From: Phenylobacterium sp. RIFCSPHIGHO2_01_FULL_69_31
GTDB lineage: Bacteria > Pseudomonadota > Alphaproteobacteria > Caulobacterales > Caulobacteraceae
Direction: 5' to 3'
DNA: 64,000 nucleotides
Assembly (NCBI RefSeq): GCF_001824475.1
Contig: NZ_MHXN01000003.1
Span: 69,850-133,849, forward strand
In this document: one piece after another, positions 21,036 through 29,690 of the stretch
Position numbering within the stretch: position 1 is the first letter of the stretch
Layout: each line of letters opens with the position of its first letter
The notes under the pieces: generated by a model
The model's database searches: none
Told to the model about the DNA's origin: nothing
Seen by the model: the letters and a program-made list of their open reading frames with translations, nothing else
Translations under genes and position numbers: made by a program

Positions 21036-21216
21036 GGTGGACCTTCCTGCAACGAACGCGGTGCGACGACCGACCTTTGCCCCTAACGCGCTGGCTAAGC
21101 TGGTTGATGCAACGCAGCAAAGCACTTCGTGTTTCGCAATGTTTCGCTTCAGGATTGGTTAACGGACGCGGTCAACCCAGCACTGTTTTTGCTCGGTTTT
21201 GCCGCGCGAAGGTGAA

Positions 21217-21435
21217 TCACACCGCAGGGTACAGCTGGGTCCCGACCAGGTTGCGCGCCCGGTCCAGGATCCGCACCTGCACCGCCCGGCCCAGCTTGGC
21301 CAGGCAGGCCGCCAGGCGCTTGGCCTGGGCCTCGGCGCGACCGCCCGAACGGAAGACCAGCGGCTCGATCCCGGCGCAGAGAACGGCCCAGCCGTCGGCC
21401 AGCGGCGAGACCCAGATGATGCGGTTGGCGCTCAT
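21217..21435 (-). CDS. Small DUF2188-like protein between ftsZ and lpxC
   Basis: A 72-residue protein starting MSANRIIWVSPLADGWAVLC. The pattern of a short strand with DGWAV, then a helix with AEAQAKRLAACLAK and a final strand VQVRILDRARNLVG fits the small DUF2188 fold, of unknown function. The ATG has GGAGG at about 7 nt, but that Shine-Dalgarno sequence is part of a perfect 10-bp hairpin (21440-21467), so translation may be gated. It is about 95 nt downstream of ftsZ and 180 nt upstream of lpxC on the same strand. Confidence 0.7.
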   Translation of the reverse strand: MSANRIIWVSPLADGWAVLCAGIEPLVFRSGGRAEAQAKRLAACLAKLGRAVQVRILDRARNLVGTQLYPAV

Positions 21436-21439
21436 GGGA

Positions 21440-21467
21440 AACCTCCCGGAGTTGCCCCCGGGAGGTT
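21440..21467 (-). promoter_or_regulatory. Hairpin that hides the ribosome binding site of the small DUF2188-like gene
   Basis: Perfect 10-bp inverted repeat AACCTCCCGG (21440-21449) / CCGGGAGGTT (21458-21467) with an 8-nt loop. On the minus-strand RNA the 3' arm ends four bases before the ATG at 21435; the Shine-Dalgarno GGGAGG pairs within the stem. Alternatively it is the end of the ftsZ transcript, but no T run follows. Confidence 0.7.
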
Positions 21468-21530
21468 CTACCAAGTCCCGCCGTTCATCGGCGTGACGAT
21501 TTCGTGGAATTTTGTTGCGAGCGCCGTGCG

Positions 21531-23024
21531 CTAGTTGGCGAGCCGCCGCAGGAAGGACGGGATTTCCAGGTCCTCGTTCTGATCGAGGTCCTCGACCTGC
21601 TGCTGAGCTTCCACCGGCTGGGCGCCGCCGCGCGACGGCGCCGGCGCGGTCCGCGGCGCGGGCGCCGAGGCCTGGGGCGCGGCGGCCGGCGCCTGCGGGG
21701 CGTCGTAGCGCGGACGACCGCCGAAGATGCTCAGGAACCCACCCCGCGGCCGGCGCGGCTCATAGGCCGGTTCGGCGAAAAGCGGTTCGTCCTCCGGCTC
21801 GGCGGCCTCGGGATCCACGATGCGGGTCACGGGCTGGACAATCGCCGGCGCGACAGGCGCGGCGGCGGGAGCGCTGAAGATATCGGGCTGCTCCTCCTCG
21901 CGGGCCTCCAGGACCGGCTCCGGCTCGGCGGCCATGGCGGCCACCGGCTCGAGAGCCTCGGCCGTAGCCGGTTCCGCGGCGCGCGGCGTCACGGTGGCGC
22001 GCAGCGGCTCAGCTTGCAGCGAACGCCGCTCGATCTTGGGCTCGATGGCCGCGATGGAGGCTCCGTCCATGCCGGTGGCGACCACCGACACGCGGATCAT
22101 GCCTTCCAGCGTCGGATCGAAGGCTGCGCCGAAGATAATGTTGGCTTCCGGATCCACCTGTTCGGAGATGGCGTTGGCCGCCTCGTCGACTTCCAGCAGG
22201 GTCATGTCCAGGCCGCCGGTCACGTTGACCAGCACCGCCTTCGCGCCCTTCAGCGAAACCTCGTCCAGCAGCGGGTTCTGGATGGCGTTCTGGGCGGCCA
22301 TCAGGGCGCGGTCCTCACCGGTCGCTTCGCCGGTGCCCATCATCGCCTTGCCCATCTCGGTCATCACCGTGCGGACGTCGGCGAAGTCGAGGTTGATCAG
22401 GCCGGGCAGCACCATCAGGTCGGTGATCGAGCGCACGCCCGAGTGCAGCACCTGGTCGGCCATGCCGAACGCTTCGGCGAACGTGGTCCGCTCGTTGGCC
22501 ACGCGGAACAGGTTCTGGTTCGGGATGACGATCAGCGTGTCGACGTAGCGCTGCAGCTCGCTGATCCCGGCGTCGGCCAGGCGCATCCGGTGACGGCCCT
22601 CGAAGTGGAACGGCTTGGTGACCACGCCGACGGTGAGGATGCCGCGCTCGCGGGCGCACTTGGCGATGATCGGGGCCGCGCCGGTGCCGGTGCCGCCGCC
22701 CATGCCGGCGGTGATGAAGACCATGTGGGCGCCATCAAGGTGCTCACCGATCTCGGGAATGCTTTCCTCGGCCGCGCTCATGCCGACCTCGGGGTGGGCG
22801 CCGGCGCCCAGCCCTTGCGTCACCTGCACGCCCAGCTGGATGCGGCGCTCGGTCTTGGCGAACTGGAGCTGCTGGGCGTCGGTGTTGCCCACCACGAACT
22901 CGACGCCTTCGAGCCCGGCTTCGATCATGTTGTTGACGGCGTTGCCGCCGGCCCCGCCGATGCCGAAGACGACGATCCGAGGCTTCAGTTCGGTTGCGCG
23001 CGGCGCGGAAAGCGAAATGGCCAT
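21531..23024 (-). CDS. ftsZ: Cell division protein FtsZ
   Basis: A 497-residue tubulin-like GTPase forming the Z ring. Conserved elements: [14 protein letters not shown] (residues 20-33), the GTP loop [10 protein letters not shown] near 108, and the T7 loop NLDFADVR near 205. After residue 320 comes a long, acidic, proline- and alanine-rich linker (about 150 residues), followed by the C-terminal peptide [13 protein letters not shown] that binds FtsA and other partners. The long linker is normal for Caulobacterales. It has its own upstream region with CtrA and GANTC sites; ftsA is displaced 5 kb away. Confidence 0.97.
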   Translation of the reverse strand: MAISLSAPRATELKPRIVVFGIGGAGGNAVNNMIEAGLEGVEFVVGNTDAQQLQFAKTERRIQLGVQVTQGLGAGAHPEVGMSAAEESIPEIGEHLDGAHMVFITAGMGGGTGTGAAPIIAKCARERGILTVGVVTKPFHFEGRHRMRLADAGISELQRYVDTLIVIPNQNLFRVANERTTFAEAFGMADQVLHSGVRSITDLMVLPGLINLDFADVRTVMTEMGKAMMGTGEATGEDRALMAAQNAIQNPLLDEVSLKGAKAVLVNVTGGLDMTLLEVDEAANAISEQVDPEANIIFGAAFDPTLEGMIRVSVVATGMDGASIAAIEPKIERRSLQAEPLRATVTPRAAEPATAEALEPVAAMAAEPEPVLEAREEEQPDIFSAPAAAPVAPAIVQPVTRIVDPEAAEPEDEPLFAEPAYEPRRPRGGFLSIFGGRPRYDAPQAPAAAPQASAPAPRTAPAPSRGGAQPVEAQQQVEDLDQNEDLEIPSFLRRLAN

Positions 23025-23121
23025 GGGACGTCCTGTCCTTCCCCAAATTGCGGTCTAGCGCGCCAGACACCCCTTCGCCGACGCACCTGAGTAACGATGC
23101 GTTAAGTACGCGCCGACACCC

Positions 23122-23137
23122 TTAATCGAGTGTTAAC
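23122..23137 (-). promoter_or_regulatory. CtrA binding box upstream of ftsZ
   Basis: TTAATCGAGTGTTAAC reads as TTAA-N7-TTAAC, a full match to the CtrA box. It is about 100 nt upstream of the ftsZ ATG. In Caulobacter crescentus CtrA represses ftsZ in swarmer cells; a like role is inferred here. Confidence 0.8.
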
Positions 23138-23147
23138 CGCATACTCT

Positions 23148-23245
23148 GAGTCGTAAGGTCGTCGAGCTTGGCTGAACGTGTTTTTCCGCCTGAACCCCAA
23201 GAGGAGAGCCGGCGAATCAACAGTAAAGCTGCGGCATCTGGACTC
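23148..23245. promoter_or_regulatory. Two GANTC (CcrM-type) methylation sites upstream of ftsZ
   Basis: GAGTC at 23148-23152 and GACTC at 23241-23245 flank the far side of the CtrA box. Adenine methylation of GANTC by CcrM is known to stimulate ftsZ transcription in Caulobacter. The rest of 23025-23320 contains no convincing gene. Confidence 0.6.
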
Positions 23246-23320
23246 AGGGATCGCGGCGCGTCGGTCAAGGCGCACCCCGCGGTTGTCCACGGTCCATAGA
23301 GCGCGGCCGGGCCGGTGGGC

Positions 23321-24433
23321 TTAGGGCCGAAGACCCAGCGCCTCCTTCACCTCGCGCCAGTCGACAAGCTTGAAGTTCTGCCGGGCCCGCTTTGCGCCGC
23401 CCCCGGCCTGGCCATGGTCTTCGTCGTCCTGCATGACCACCAACCCCTCGGGGAAGGCGCCGACCGGTCCCCCCAGGGCCGCGACGCCGTCGGTGCCCGT
23501 CACTGCGTCGACGGCGCCCGCGGCCGTGACGCTGAACCGGCCGCGGTACTCGGGCTTGGGTCCGTCGACCCGCCAGACGGCGAAGGCCGAGTCTCCCTGG
23601 CTGGACGCGATAAGCCAGGTCACAGGTCCTTCGCGCAGCAAGGTCAGGCCCTCTACGTCCGGGGTGAGCATTTCGGACGGCGCGACGGCGATCTTCTCGC
23701 CCTTGGCCGGCCCGGCGCCGACATCGAAGCGCCAGACGCCCGCCCCTTCCTCGCCCAGGTAGAGACGGCCCGTCGCGTCGTCGGCCACGCAGCCCTCAGG
23801 CTGGCTGGGCACCGCGAACCGACGCTCCTCCTTGAACACCGGCCGCCCATCGGGGCCCGCGGCGACCGTGTGCTGGCGCACTTGCCCGTCCGTGCCGTTG
23901 ACGATGACCAGGAACGTCTCGCCGCGCCGGGCCAGGCAGAGGCCGTAGGGCTCGGCCAGGTCCACCGGGACCTCACCCCACAGGCTGAGCTTCAGCGTCG
24001 CAGGATCGAGAAGGAAGAGGGCCGCCCCTGCTCCGGGCCGGCCGCGATCGGAAGCGGCCACCAGCACGCGGGCCCCTTGCGCCGTCGGGAAGCCGTCGCG
24101 CAGATCGACGTTGTTGGGCTTGCCGCCCGGGACGTACTGGAGCTGCTTTCCCGTCAGGTCGTAGACGTAGAGCCCGGCCTGTTTGTCGGTGCCGATGATC
24201 ACGCCGCGGCTCGCGTCCTTCGGATCAACCCAGATTTCCGGGTCGTCGGCGGCGTCACGGTCCCCGGTACCCACGGCTGGGGTCTCGGCGGCGGCCGGGA
24301 CGGGCTTGCCCTCGCCGACCGTCATACCTGCGGAATCCGAAACGTCTTCTGGCCCAAGTCTAGCGCAGGAACTCAAAAGTAAAGCCGCCACGGCGACTGA
24401 CATCAATCTGTCATGCAATTGCCGCCGAAACAT
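23321..24433 (-). CDS. Beta-propeller phytase (3-phytase), outer lipoprotein
   Basis: A 370-residue lipoprotein: signal peptide with lipobox LLLSSCARLG, then a short spacer rich in P and A, then a six-bladed beta-propeller phytase domain. DDPEIWVDP near residue 65 and KPNNVDLRDGF near 105 match the calcium- and phosphate-binding motifs of the family; EGCVADDATGRLYLGEEGAG lies in a later blade. It hydrolyses phytate (inositol hexaphosphate) to release phosphate, outside the cytoplasm. The ATG at 24433 has GAGG 7 nt ahead. It is divergent from a TonB-dependent receptor with about 90 bp between, an association known for beta-propeller phytases of Alphaproteobacteria. Confidence 0.88.
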   Translation of the reverse strand: MFRRQLHDRLMSVAVAALLLSSCARLGPEDVSDSAGMTVGEGKPVPAAAETPAVGTGDRDAADDPEIWVDPKDASRGVIIGTDKQAGLYVYDLTGKQLQYVPGGKPNNVDLRDGFPTAQGARVLVAASDRGRPGAGAALFLLDPATLKLSLWGEVPVDLAEPYGLCLARRGETFLVIVNGTDGQVRQHTVAAGPDGRPVFKEERRFAVPSQPEGCVADDATGRLYLGEEGAGVWRFDVGAGPAKGEKIAVAPSEMLTPDVEGLTLLREGPVTWLIASSQGDSAFAVWRVDGPKPEYRGRFSVTAAGAVDAVTGTDGVAALGGPVGAFPEGLVVMQDDEDHGQAGGGAKRARQNFKLVDWREVKEALGLRP

Positions 24434-24526
24434 CACTGGCCCTCATCATTTCACGAAACTAAGTCGACCCCCGAATAGGCGTGGCCGTGTTCTTCCGTCA
24501 ACCGGCCGATGATGGGGATAGACCAG
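24434..24526. promoter_or_regulatory. Divergent promoter region of phytase and TonB-dependent receptor
   Basis: 93 bp between the two starts, with a locally AT-richer stretch (24441-24475). No clear PHO-box repeat was recognised by eye. Confidence 0.4.
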
Positions 24527-26794
24527 ATGAAAAAGGCGATGCTTTTCGCCGTGGCTTCGCTCGCGCCTCTGTTGGCTGGGGCGCCCGCATGGTCCGCCGA
24601 CGCCGCAGCCGACGAGGCCGAGCGCACGAAGACCGTCGAAGAACTGGTGGTCACCGGCGAGATCACCTTCCGCAACCGCACCGACGAGGCGGCCCCCACC
24701 CTCTCGTACGATCTCGAGTACTTCCAACGCTTCGAGCCTCTCACCGCCGGCGACGCCCTGAAGCGCGTGCCCAGTGTGGCCTTCCTCTCGGACGTCCTGG
24801 AGTCGGACGGCGCGCGCTTGCGGGGCCTGGACCCCGGCTACACCCAGATCCTGATCAATGGCGAACGGGTCCCCGGCGCCGGCGTCGACCGCTCGTTCTT
24901 CGTCGATCGCATCCCCGCCGAACTGATCGAGCGGGTGGAGGTGGTCCGCTCGTCCTCGGCCAACCGCAGCGGCGATGCGATGGCCGGCGCGCTGAACATC
25001 GTGCTGCGCGACGGCTACACCTTCGACGGCGGCTATGTGCGCGCCGGCGCCCTGCTGTTCAGCGACGACCGGGTGCGCGAGACGATCGGCGGCGTGTTTT
25101 CCGCGCCGGTGGGTCCGGGTCGCATGGTGATCGGCGCCAACTATCAGGGCCGTCGCAACCCGAAGCAGAAGTTCAGCCAGCGCTTCGACGAGCCGGGCGG
25201 CACGCTCGACAACGTCGAGATCCAGTCCGACACGCGCAACGGCGAGGACTATTCGCTGAACGCCAGCTACGACGTCCAGATGGAGGACTCGACGCTGAAG
25301 CTGTCGGGCTTCTTCGTCCGCACCGACCGGCTGGAGGACGAAGACTCCTACGAGTACGCCGGGGGCCGGGTCGGAACGGCGGACTTCCTGACCTACAACA
25401 ACAACAACGTCGATATTCAGACCGACAACTGGGCCCTGCAGGCGCGCTACGAGCGCGACATGGCAGGCGGCAAGACCCGCTTCAAGCTGGGCTACGCCGC
25501 GCTCTCCGACAAACAGGACGAGATCGAGGAGGAGTACGAATACCTCCGCGACACCCGTCCGTTCCCGGACGACGACCGCTTCACCGGCGACAAGACCCGC
25601 ACCCGGCTGGAGGACAAGGAGTTCTCGGGCGAGCTGTCGCACAAGCGCGACGTCGGCGCCGCAAAGCTCGAGTTCGGCGTGCAGTACACCAAGAAGGATC
25701 GCGACACCGACATCACCACGGTGCGCAACCGGGTCACGATCCCGAACCCGCCGGCGGCGCGACCGAACCTGGGCGCGTACGGCGCCTATGCCCCCGTCGT
25801 GGGCGGCGTGAACACCATCGAGGAAGAGCGGATCGACCCGTTCGCCATGCTCTCCGGCGAGACGGGCGCCTTCGGCTGGGAAGCCGGGGTCCGCTGGGAG
25901 AACACCGACACCACGATCAAGGACGCGACCGCCCCGGCCGGCGCCCGGAACGTCAAGAACGACTACAGCTTCCTGCTGCCGTCGGCGCATCTGCGCTGGA
26001 ACCTGTCGGCGGACGACCGGATCAAGCTGTCGGTGGCGCGCACCGTGCGGCGGCCGAACTTCAACTTCATTTCGCCGGCCCTGATGGAAGCCGAGTTGGG
26101 CGATAACGACCTGCTTGGCAATCCGAACCTGAAGCCGGAATCGGCCTGGGGTGTGGACCTGGGCTTCGAGCGCCGCCTCGGCACGCGCGGCGTCGCCGGC
26201 GTCAACGTCTTCTATCGCGACGTGAAGAACCTGATCGAGGTGGCCAGCACCGGCCAGGAGGGCAGCGAGGGTCCCGGGACGTTCGTCCTGCAGCCGCGCA
26301 ACACCGGCGACGGCTCGGTCTGGGGCGTGGAGTTCGACCTCTCGACGCCGCTGACGGCCTTCGGCCTCGACGACACCGGGGTGTTCCTCAACTACTCCTG
26401 GCTCGACAGCGACGTGAAGGACGACTTCGGCAAGCGCCGGTTCAACGACCAGGCGAAGTACGTGTTCAATGTCGGCTTCATCCAGGACCTGCCCAACTGG
26501 GCCGCGGCCTTCGGCGCCACCTATCGCAAGCAGGGCCGCGCTTTCGGCCGCGTCATCGGCGAAGAGGTGACCACTACCTATGGCGCCGACCTCGAGGTCT
26601 TCGTCGAGAAGCGGTTCGGCGAGCGCTACGTCGTCCGCCTGACCGGCGCGAACCTGCTCGACTCGAAGAAGAAGGAAACCTTCAACAAGTTCACGACCAT
26701 CGCCGACCAGCGCGCGCGGGACTTCGACGAGTACGAACTGGAGCGCGAAGAGGCCGGGCCGGTCTTCCAACTCGTGGCGCGGGCGACGTTCTAG
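24527..26794 (+). CDS. TonB-dependent outer membrane receptor, likely for phytate or its products
   Basis: A 755-residue protein: signal peptide (MKKAMLFAVASLAPLLAGAP, cleaved near 25), a TonB-box-like segment (VEELVVTGE), a plug domain (about 45-150, with LRGLDPGYTQILINGERVPG and IERVEVVRSSSANRSGDAMA) and a 22-strand barrel ending in the terminal aromatic residue F of VARATF. The sequence is of the outer-membrane receptor kind in the OMP_b-brl/CirA group. Substrate is inferred from the divergent phytase. The ATG at 24527 is chosen because GGGGA lies upstream and the signal peptide starts there. Confidence 0.85.
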   Translation: MKKAMLFAVASLAPLLAGAPAWSADAAADEAERTKTVEELVVTGEITFRNRTDEAAPTLSYDLEYFQRFEPLTAGDALKRVPSVAFLSDVLESDGARLRGLDPGYTQILINGERVPGAGVDRSFFVDRIPAELIERVEVVRSSSANRSGDAMAGALNIVLRDGYTFDGGYVRAGALLFSDDRVRETIGGVFSAPVGPGRMVIGANYQGRRNPKQKFSQRFDEPGGTLDNVEIQSDTRNGEDYSLNASYDVQMEDSTLKLSGFFVRTDRLEDEDSYEYAGGRVGTADFLTYNNNNVDIQTDNWALQARYERDMAGGKTRFKLGYAALSDKQDEIEEEYEYLRDTRPFPDDDRFTGDKTRTRLEDKEFSGELSHKRDVGAAKLEFGVQYTKKDRDTDITTVRNRVTIPNPPAARPNLGAYGAYAPVVGGVNTIEEERIDPFAMLSGETGAFGWEAGVRWENTDTTIKDATAPAGARNVKNDYSFLLPSAHLRWNLSADDRIKLSVARTVRRPNFNFISPALMEAELGDNDLLGNPNLKPESAWGVDLGFERRLGTRGVAGVNVFYRDVKNLIEVASTGQEGSEGPGTFVLQPRNTGDGSVWGVEFDLSTPLTAFGLDDTGVFLNYSWLDSDVKDDFGKRRFNDQAKYVFNVGFIQDLPNWAAAFGATYRKQGRAFGRVIGEEVTTTYGADLEVFVEKRFGERYVVRLTGANLLDSKKKETFNKFTTIADQRARDFDEYELEREEAGPVFQLVARATF

Positions 26795-26807
26795 GGTCGC
26801 ACGCACC

Positions 26808-28310
26808 GTGGCCCCGTCGCGCATGGCCTGCCTCGTCTTCGCCGCCGGCCTCCTCGGGGCCGGCGGCGCGGTGGCCCACGAGGGGCCGCACCGCTTCGAT
26901 CCCCCCGCGCCGCGGGCGGGCGCGCCCAAGGTCGATCCGGCCAAACGGCGCTGGCTGGCCGGGGACCACCATGTCCACAGCTGGTTCAGCGTCGGCTGGA
27001 CGCCGGCCGCCGACGGCAAGTCGCCGCCGGCCCCGGTCAAGGCCGGCGACGCCAGCAACCCCATTCCCACCAACGCGACCATGGGCCTGAAGCACGGCCT
27101 GTCGTGGATGGTCTCGACCGATCACGGCGGGCCGAACCATTCCAAGATCAACCGCGACCAGGCCTATCCGGAGTTGCTCCGCTCCCGGCGCCAGCATCCG
27201 GGGCTGATCCACTTCTTCGGCATGGAGCTGGACGTTCCGGGCGCCGAGCACGCTAGCGTGATCCTGCCGCGCACGTCCGCAGAACGGGACGACCTCTTCG
27301 GGATCGAGAGCCGCTACAGCCGGCGCGAGCCCTGGCCGGCCGATCCCGCCTGGAACACCGAGGCCCGCATGACCGAGGCTCTGACGCACATGGGATCGAT
27401 CGCCACGCCACCCGTGGTGATCGCCAACCACCCGTCCCGCACCGCGACGGCCGTGGGCGCCTATGGCGTCGTCTCGCCGGGCGAGTTGCGAAACTGGAAC
27501 GACGCGGCGCCCCACGTGGCCGTCGGGATGGAGGGCGCCCCTGGTCACCAGGCGGCGAGCCTCAACACCAGGAAGGCCGCCGACCCGGACGATACCTTCC
27601 GCGGCAGCTACCGCCGCGCGCCCACCATGGGCGGCTTCGACCAGATGACCGCCCGCCTCGGCGGCTTCTGGGACTCCATGCTGGGCGAAGGCCGCAACTG
27701 GTGGGTGACCTCCACCTCGGACTCCCATCGTCACTATACCGAGGGCGGCAACGACTTCTGGCCGGGCGAATACTCCAAGACCTACGTCAAGGCCGCCCGG
27801 ACCTACGACGACGTCCTGGATGGCCTGCGCAGCGGTCGGGTGTTCGTGACCCTGGGCGACCTGGTCTCAGAGCTGGACGTGACGGTCCAGCCGGCGTCGG
27901 GCGGCGCGCGCGCCGAGATCGGCGGCCGCCTCAAGGTCCCGCGGGGCTCGGACGTGACCGTGGTCATCCGCCTGCGCGACCCTGCCGGCGCCAACTTCGG
28001 CGGGCGGTCGCCCGACGTTCGCCGCGTCGACCTGATCCGGGGCGACATCACCGGCCCCGCGCCGGACCGGACGGTGGACAGCAACCCCAGCACCCGCGTC
28101 GAGGCTAGGTTCGGCCCCGGCCAGTGGGCGCGCGACGGCGAGCGGATCTCCATCGCCTACACCCTGCGCAACGTGACCCAGTCGACCTACATCCGGGTGC
28201 GCGGCACGAGCGGGACGGAGCCGGAGCCCGAGCCGGACGTGGCGGGCGAGGATCCGTGGGCGGACCTGTGGTTCTACGCCAACCCGGTCTTCATCGAGAT
28301 CGAGGGCTAG
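26808..28310 (+). CDS. Secreted PHP-domain (CehA/McbA-like) metal-dependent phosphoesterase
   Basis: About 500 residues with a signal peptide (CLVFAAGLLGAGGAVAHEGP). Metal ligands of the PHP fold are visible: GDHHVHSWFS near 50, STDHGGPNHS near 105, a glutamate in FFGMELDVPGAEH near 145, IANHPSRT near 208, and STSDSHRHYTEGG near 305. The C-terminal third is beta-rich. PHP enzymes hydrolyse phosphate esters; here a role in removing phosphates from inositol phosphates released by phytase is inferred, not shown. It begins 14 nt after the receptor stop, hence one operon. Start uncertain: GTG 26808 or ATG 26823. Confidence 0.78.
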   Translation: MAPSRMACLVFAAGLLGAGGAVAHEGPHRFDPPAPRAGAPKVDPAKRRWLAGDHHVHSWFSVGWTPAADGKSPPAPVKAGDASNPIPTNATMGLKHGLSWMVSTDHGGPNHSKINRDQAYPELLRSRRQHPGLIHFFGMELDVPGAEHASVILPRTSAERDDLFGIESRYSRREPWPADPAWNTEARMTEALTHMGSIATPPVVIANHPSRTATAVGAYGVVSPGELRNWNDAAPHVAVGMEGAPGHQAASLNTRKAADPDDTFRGSYRRAPTMGGFDQMTARLGGFWDSMLGEGRNWWVTSTSDSHRHYTEGGNDFWPGEYSKTYVKAARTYDDVLDGLRSGRVFVTLGDLVSELDVTVQPASGGARAEIGGRLKVPRGSDVTVVIRLRDPAGANFGGRSPDVRRVDLIRGDITGPAPDRTVDSNPSTRVEARFGPGQWARDGERISIAYTLRNVTQSTYIRVRGTSGTEPEPEPDVAGEDPWADLWFYANPVFIEIEG

Positions 28311-29690
28311 CTAGAGATTTTCCCGCAGCCACTGCGCCGCCTTGGCCACCGGATTGGCCCGGGGGTCCAGGGGCTCGCGACGCAGCTTCGACGAGGAGAG
28401 CTGCTTGCTCGACACCGCCTCGCGCGGGCCGAAGGCGGCGCGGTGCAGGATGCCCGCCGCGGCCGTGAACGCCGGCCCCGAGGCGGCGTCGGCCAGGTGC
28501 GGCACCCGCCGCGGACGGCCCAGGCGCACCGGCCGGTCGAACACGCGCACCGCCACTTCCCGTACCCCCGCTAGCTGGCTGGCGCCGCCCGTGAGCACCA
28601 GGCCCGCGCCCGGTTCGATCGGGGCGCCGGCCGCCTTCAGCCGGTCGCGGAGCAGTTCCAGAGTCTCTTCCACGCGCGGGGCGATGATGCCCTTCAGCAG
28701 GCTGCGCGGCGCCACGACGGGGCCCGCGCCGGGGTCGTCGCCCCGGGGCGGCGCCTCGATCATCTCGCGGTCCTCGTTCGCCGAGGCGATGGCCGAGCCG
28801 TGCAGCGTCTTGATCCGCTCGGCGCCGGCGATGGAGGTGGACAGGCCGCGGGCGATGTCTTGCGTCACGTGATGGCCGCCCACCGGCACCGTCTCCACGT
28901 GAACCAGCGAGCCGCCCCGGAACACCGAGGCCGACGTCGAGCCGCCGCCCATGTCGATGCAGACCGAGCCCAGGTCCATCTCGTCCTCCTCCAGCGCCGC
29001 CAGGGCGGAGACGAAGGGCGCGGCGACCACGCCGTCCAGCTGCAGGTGAGCGCGCTCGACGCAGGCGCCCAGGGTGTTGAAGACCGTCTCGGCCACCGAG
29101 ACCACCAGGAGCTCGACGCCAAGGGTCTTGCCGAACATGGCGCGGGGATCGCGCACCCCGCCCTGGCCGTCGACGGCCCAGGCCACCGGCAGGATGTGGA
29201 TGGCGCGCCGGCCGGGCAGCTTGATCTGCGCCAGGGCGTTCTGGATCGCGCGCACCAGGTCGTTGTCGCCGATCGGCCGTGCGCCGATGGAGACACGGCC
29301 CTGGACCCGCGACGAGCTGAGCTGGCCGCCAGCCGTCGCGATGGTCACGCCCTGGACGTTCACCCCGGCCACGTTCTCGGCGCGCTCCACGGCCTGGGCG
29401 ATGGCCTCGGAGGCCTCGTCCATGTTGACGATCGCCCCGCCGCGCACGCCGCGCGACTGGACATAGCCGACGCCGCAGGTGGTCAGGGTGCGGTCTCCGC
29501 GCCGCACGCCGTCGGGCTTCATGATGAAGCAGGCGACCTTGGCCGCGCCCAGATCCACAGCGGCGACGATCTTCGGCGGCGCCAAGGCCGCCTTCAGGCC
29601 GTCACGGCCGTTCTTGGGATCGGCCTTCTTCGCAGGCGTCTTGGCGTCGGGGCGTTCGGCGGTCTTCAGCATGGGCGGGCTCGGTTTCAT
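28311..29690 (-). CDS. ftsA: Cell division protein FtsA
   Basis: A 459-residue actin-like ATPase that anchors FtsZ to the membrane. It has the phosphate-1 motif VAAVDLGAAKVACFIMKP near 42, the inserted 1C domain, the phosphate-2 motif VCIDMGGGSTSASVF near 233, and an adenosine motif LVLTGGASQLAG near 365. The C terminus ends in a short amphipathic helix (AAQWLRENL) that binds membrane. A basic N-terminal extension of about 40 residues is present. The ATG shares its A with the TAA of ftsQ (TAATG), indicating coupled translation. No ftsZ follows; a phytate block does. Confidence 0.94.
   Translation of the reverse strand: MKPSPPMLKTAERPDAKTPAKKADPKNGRDGLKAALAPPKIVAAVDLGAAKVACFIMKPDGVRRGDRTLTTCGVGYVQSRGVRGGAIVNMDEASEAIAQAVERAENVAGVNVQGVTIATAGGQLSSSRVQGRVSIGARPIGDNDLVRAIQNALAQIKLPGRRAIHILPVAWAVDGQGGVRDPRAMFGKTLGVELLVVSVAETVFNTLGACVERAHLQLDGVVAAPFVSALAALEEDEMDLGSVCIDMGGGSTSASVFRGGSLVHVETVPVGGHHVTQDIARGLSTSIAGAERIKTLHGSAIASANEDREMIEAPPRGDDPGAGPVVAPRSLLKGIIAPRVEETLELLRDRLKAAGAPIEPGAGLVLTGGASQLAGVREVAVRVFDRPVRLGRPRRVPHLADAASGPAFTAAAGILHRAAFGPREAVSSKQLSSSKLRREPLDPRANPVAKAAQWLRENL

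Noticed and set aside
23102..23290. 62-codon minus-strand frame upstream of ftsZ
   Set aside because: It lies over the CtrA and GANTC sites and has no recognisable protein features.
24446..27082. Long minus-strand open frame opposite the TonB receptor
   Set aside because: Antisense to a complete receptor with signal peptide and plug domain; composition is that of a shadow frame.
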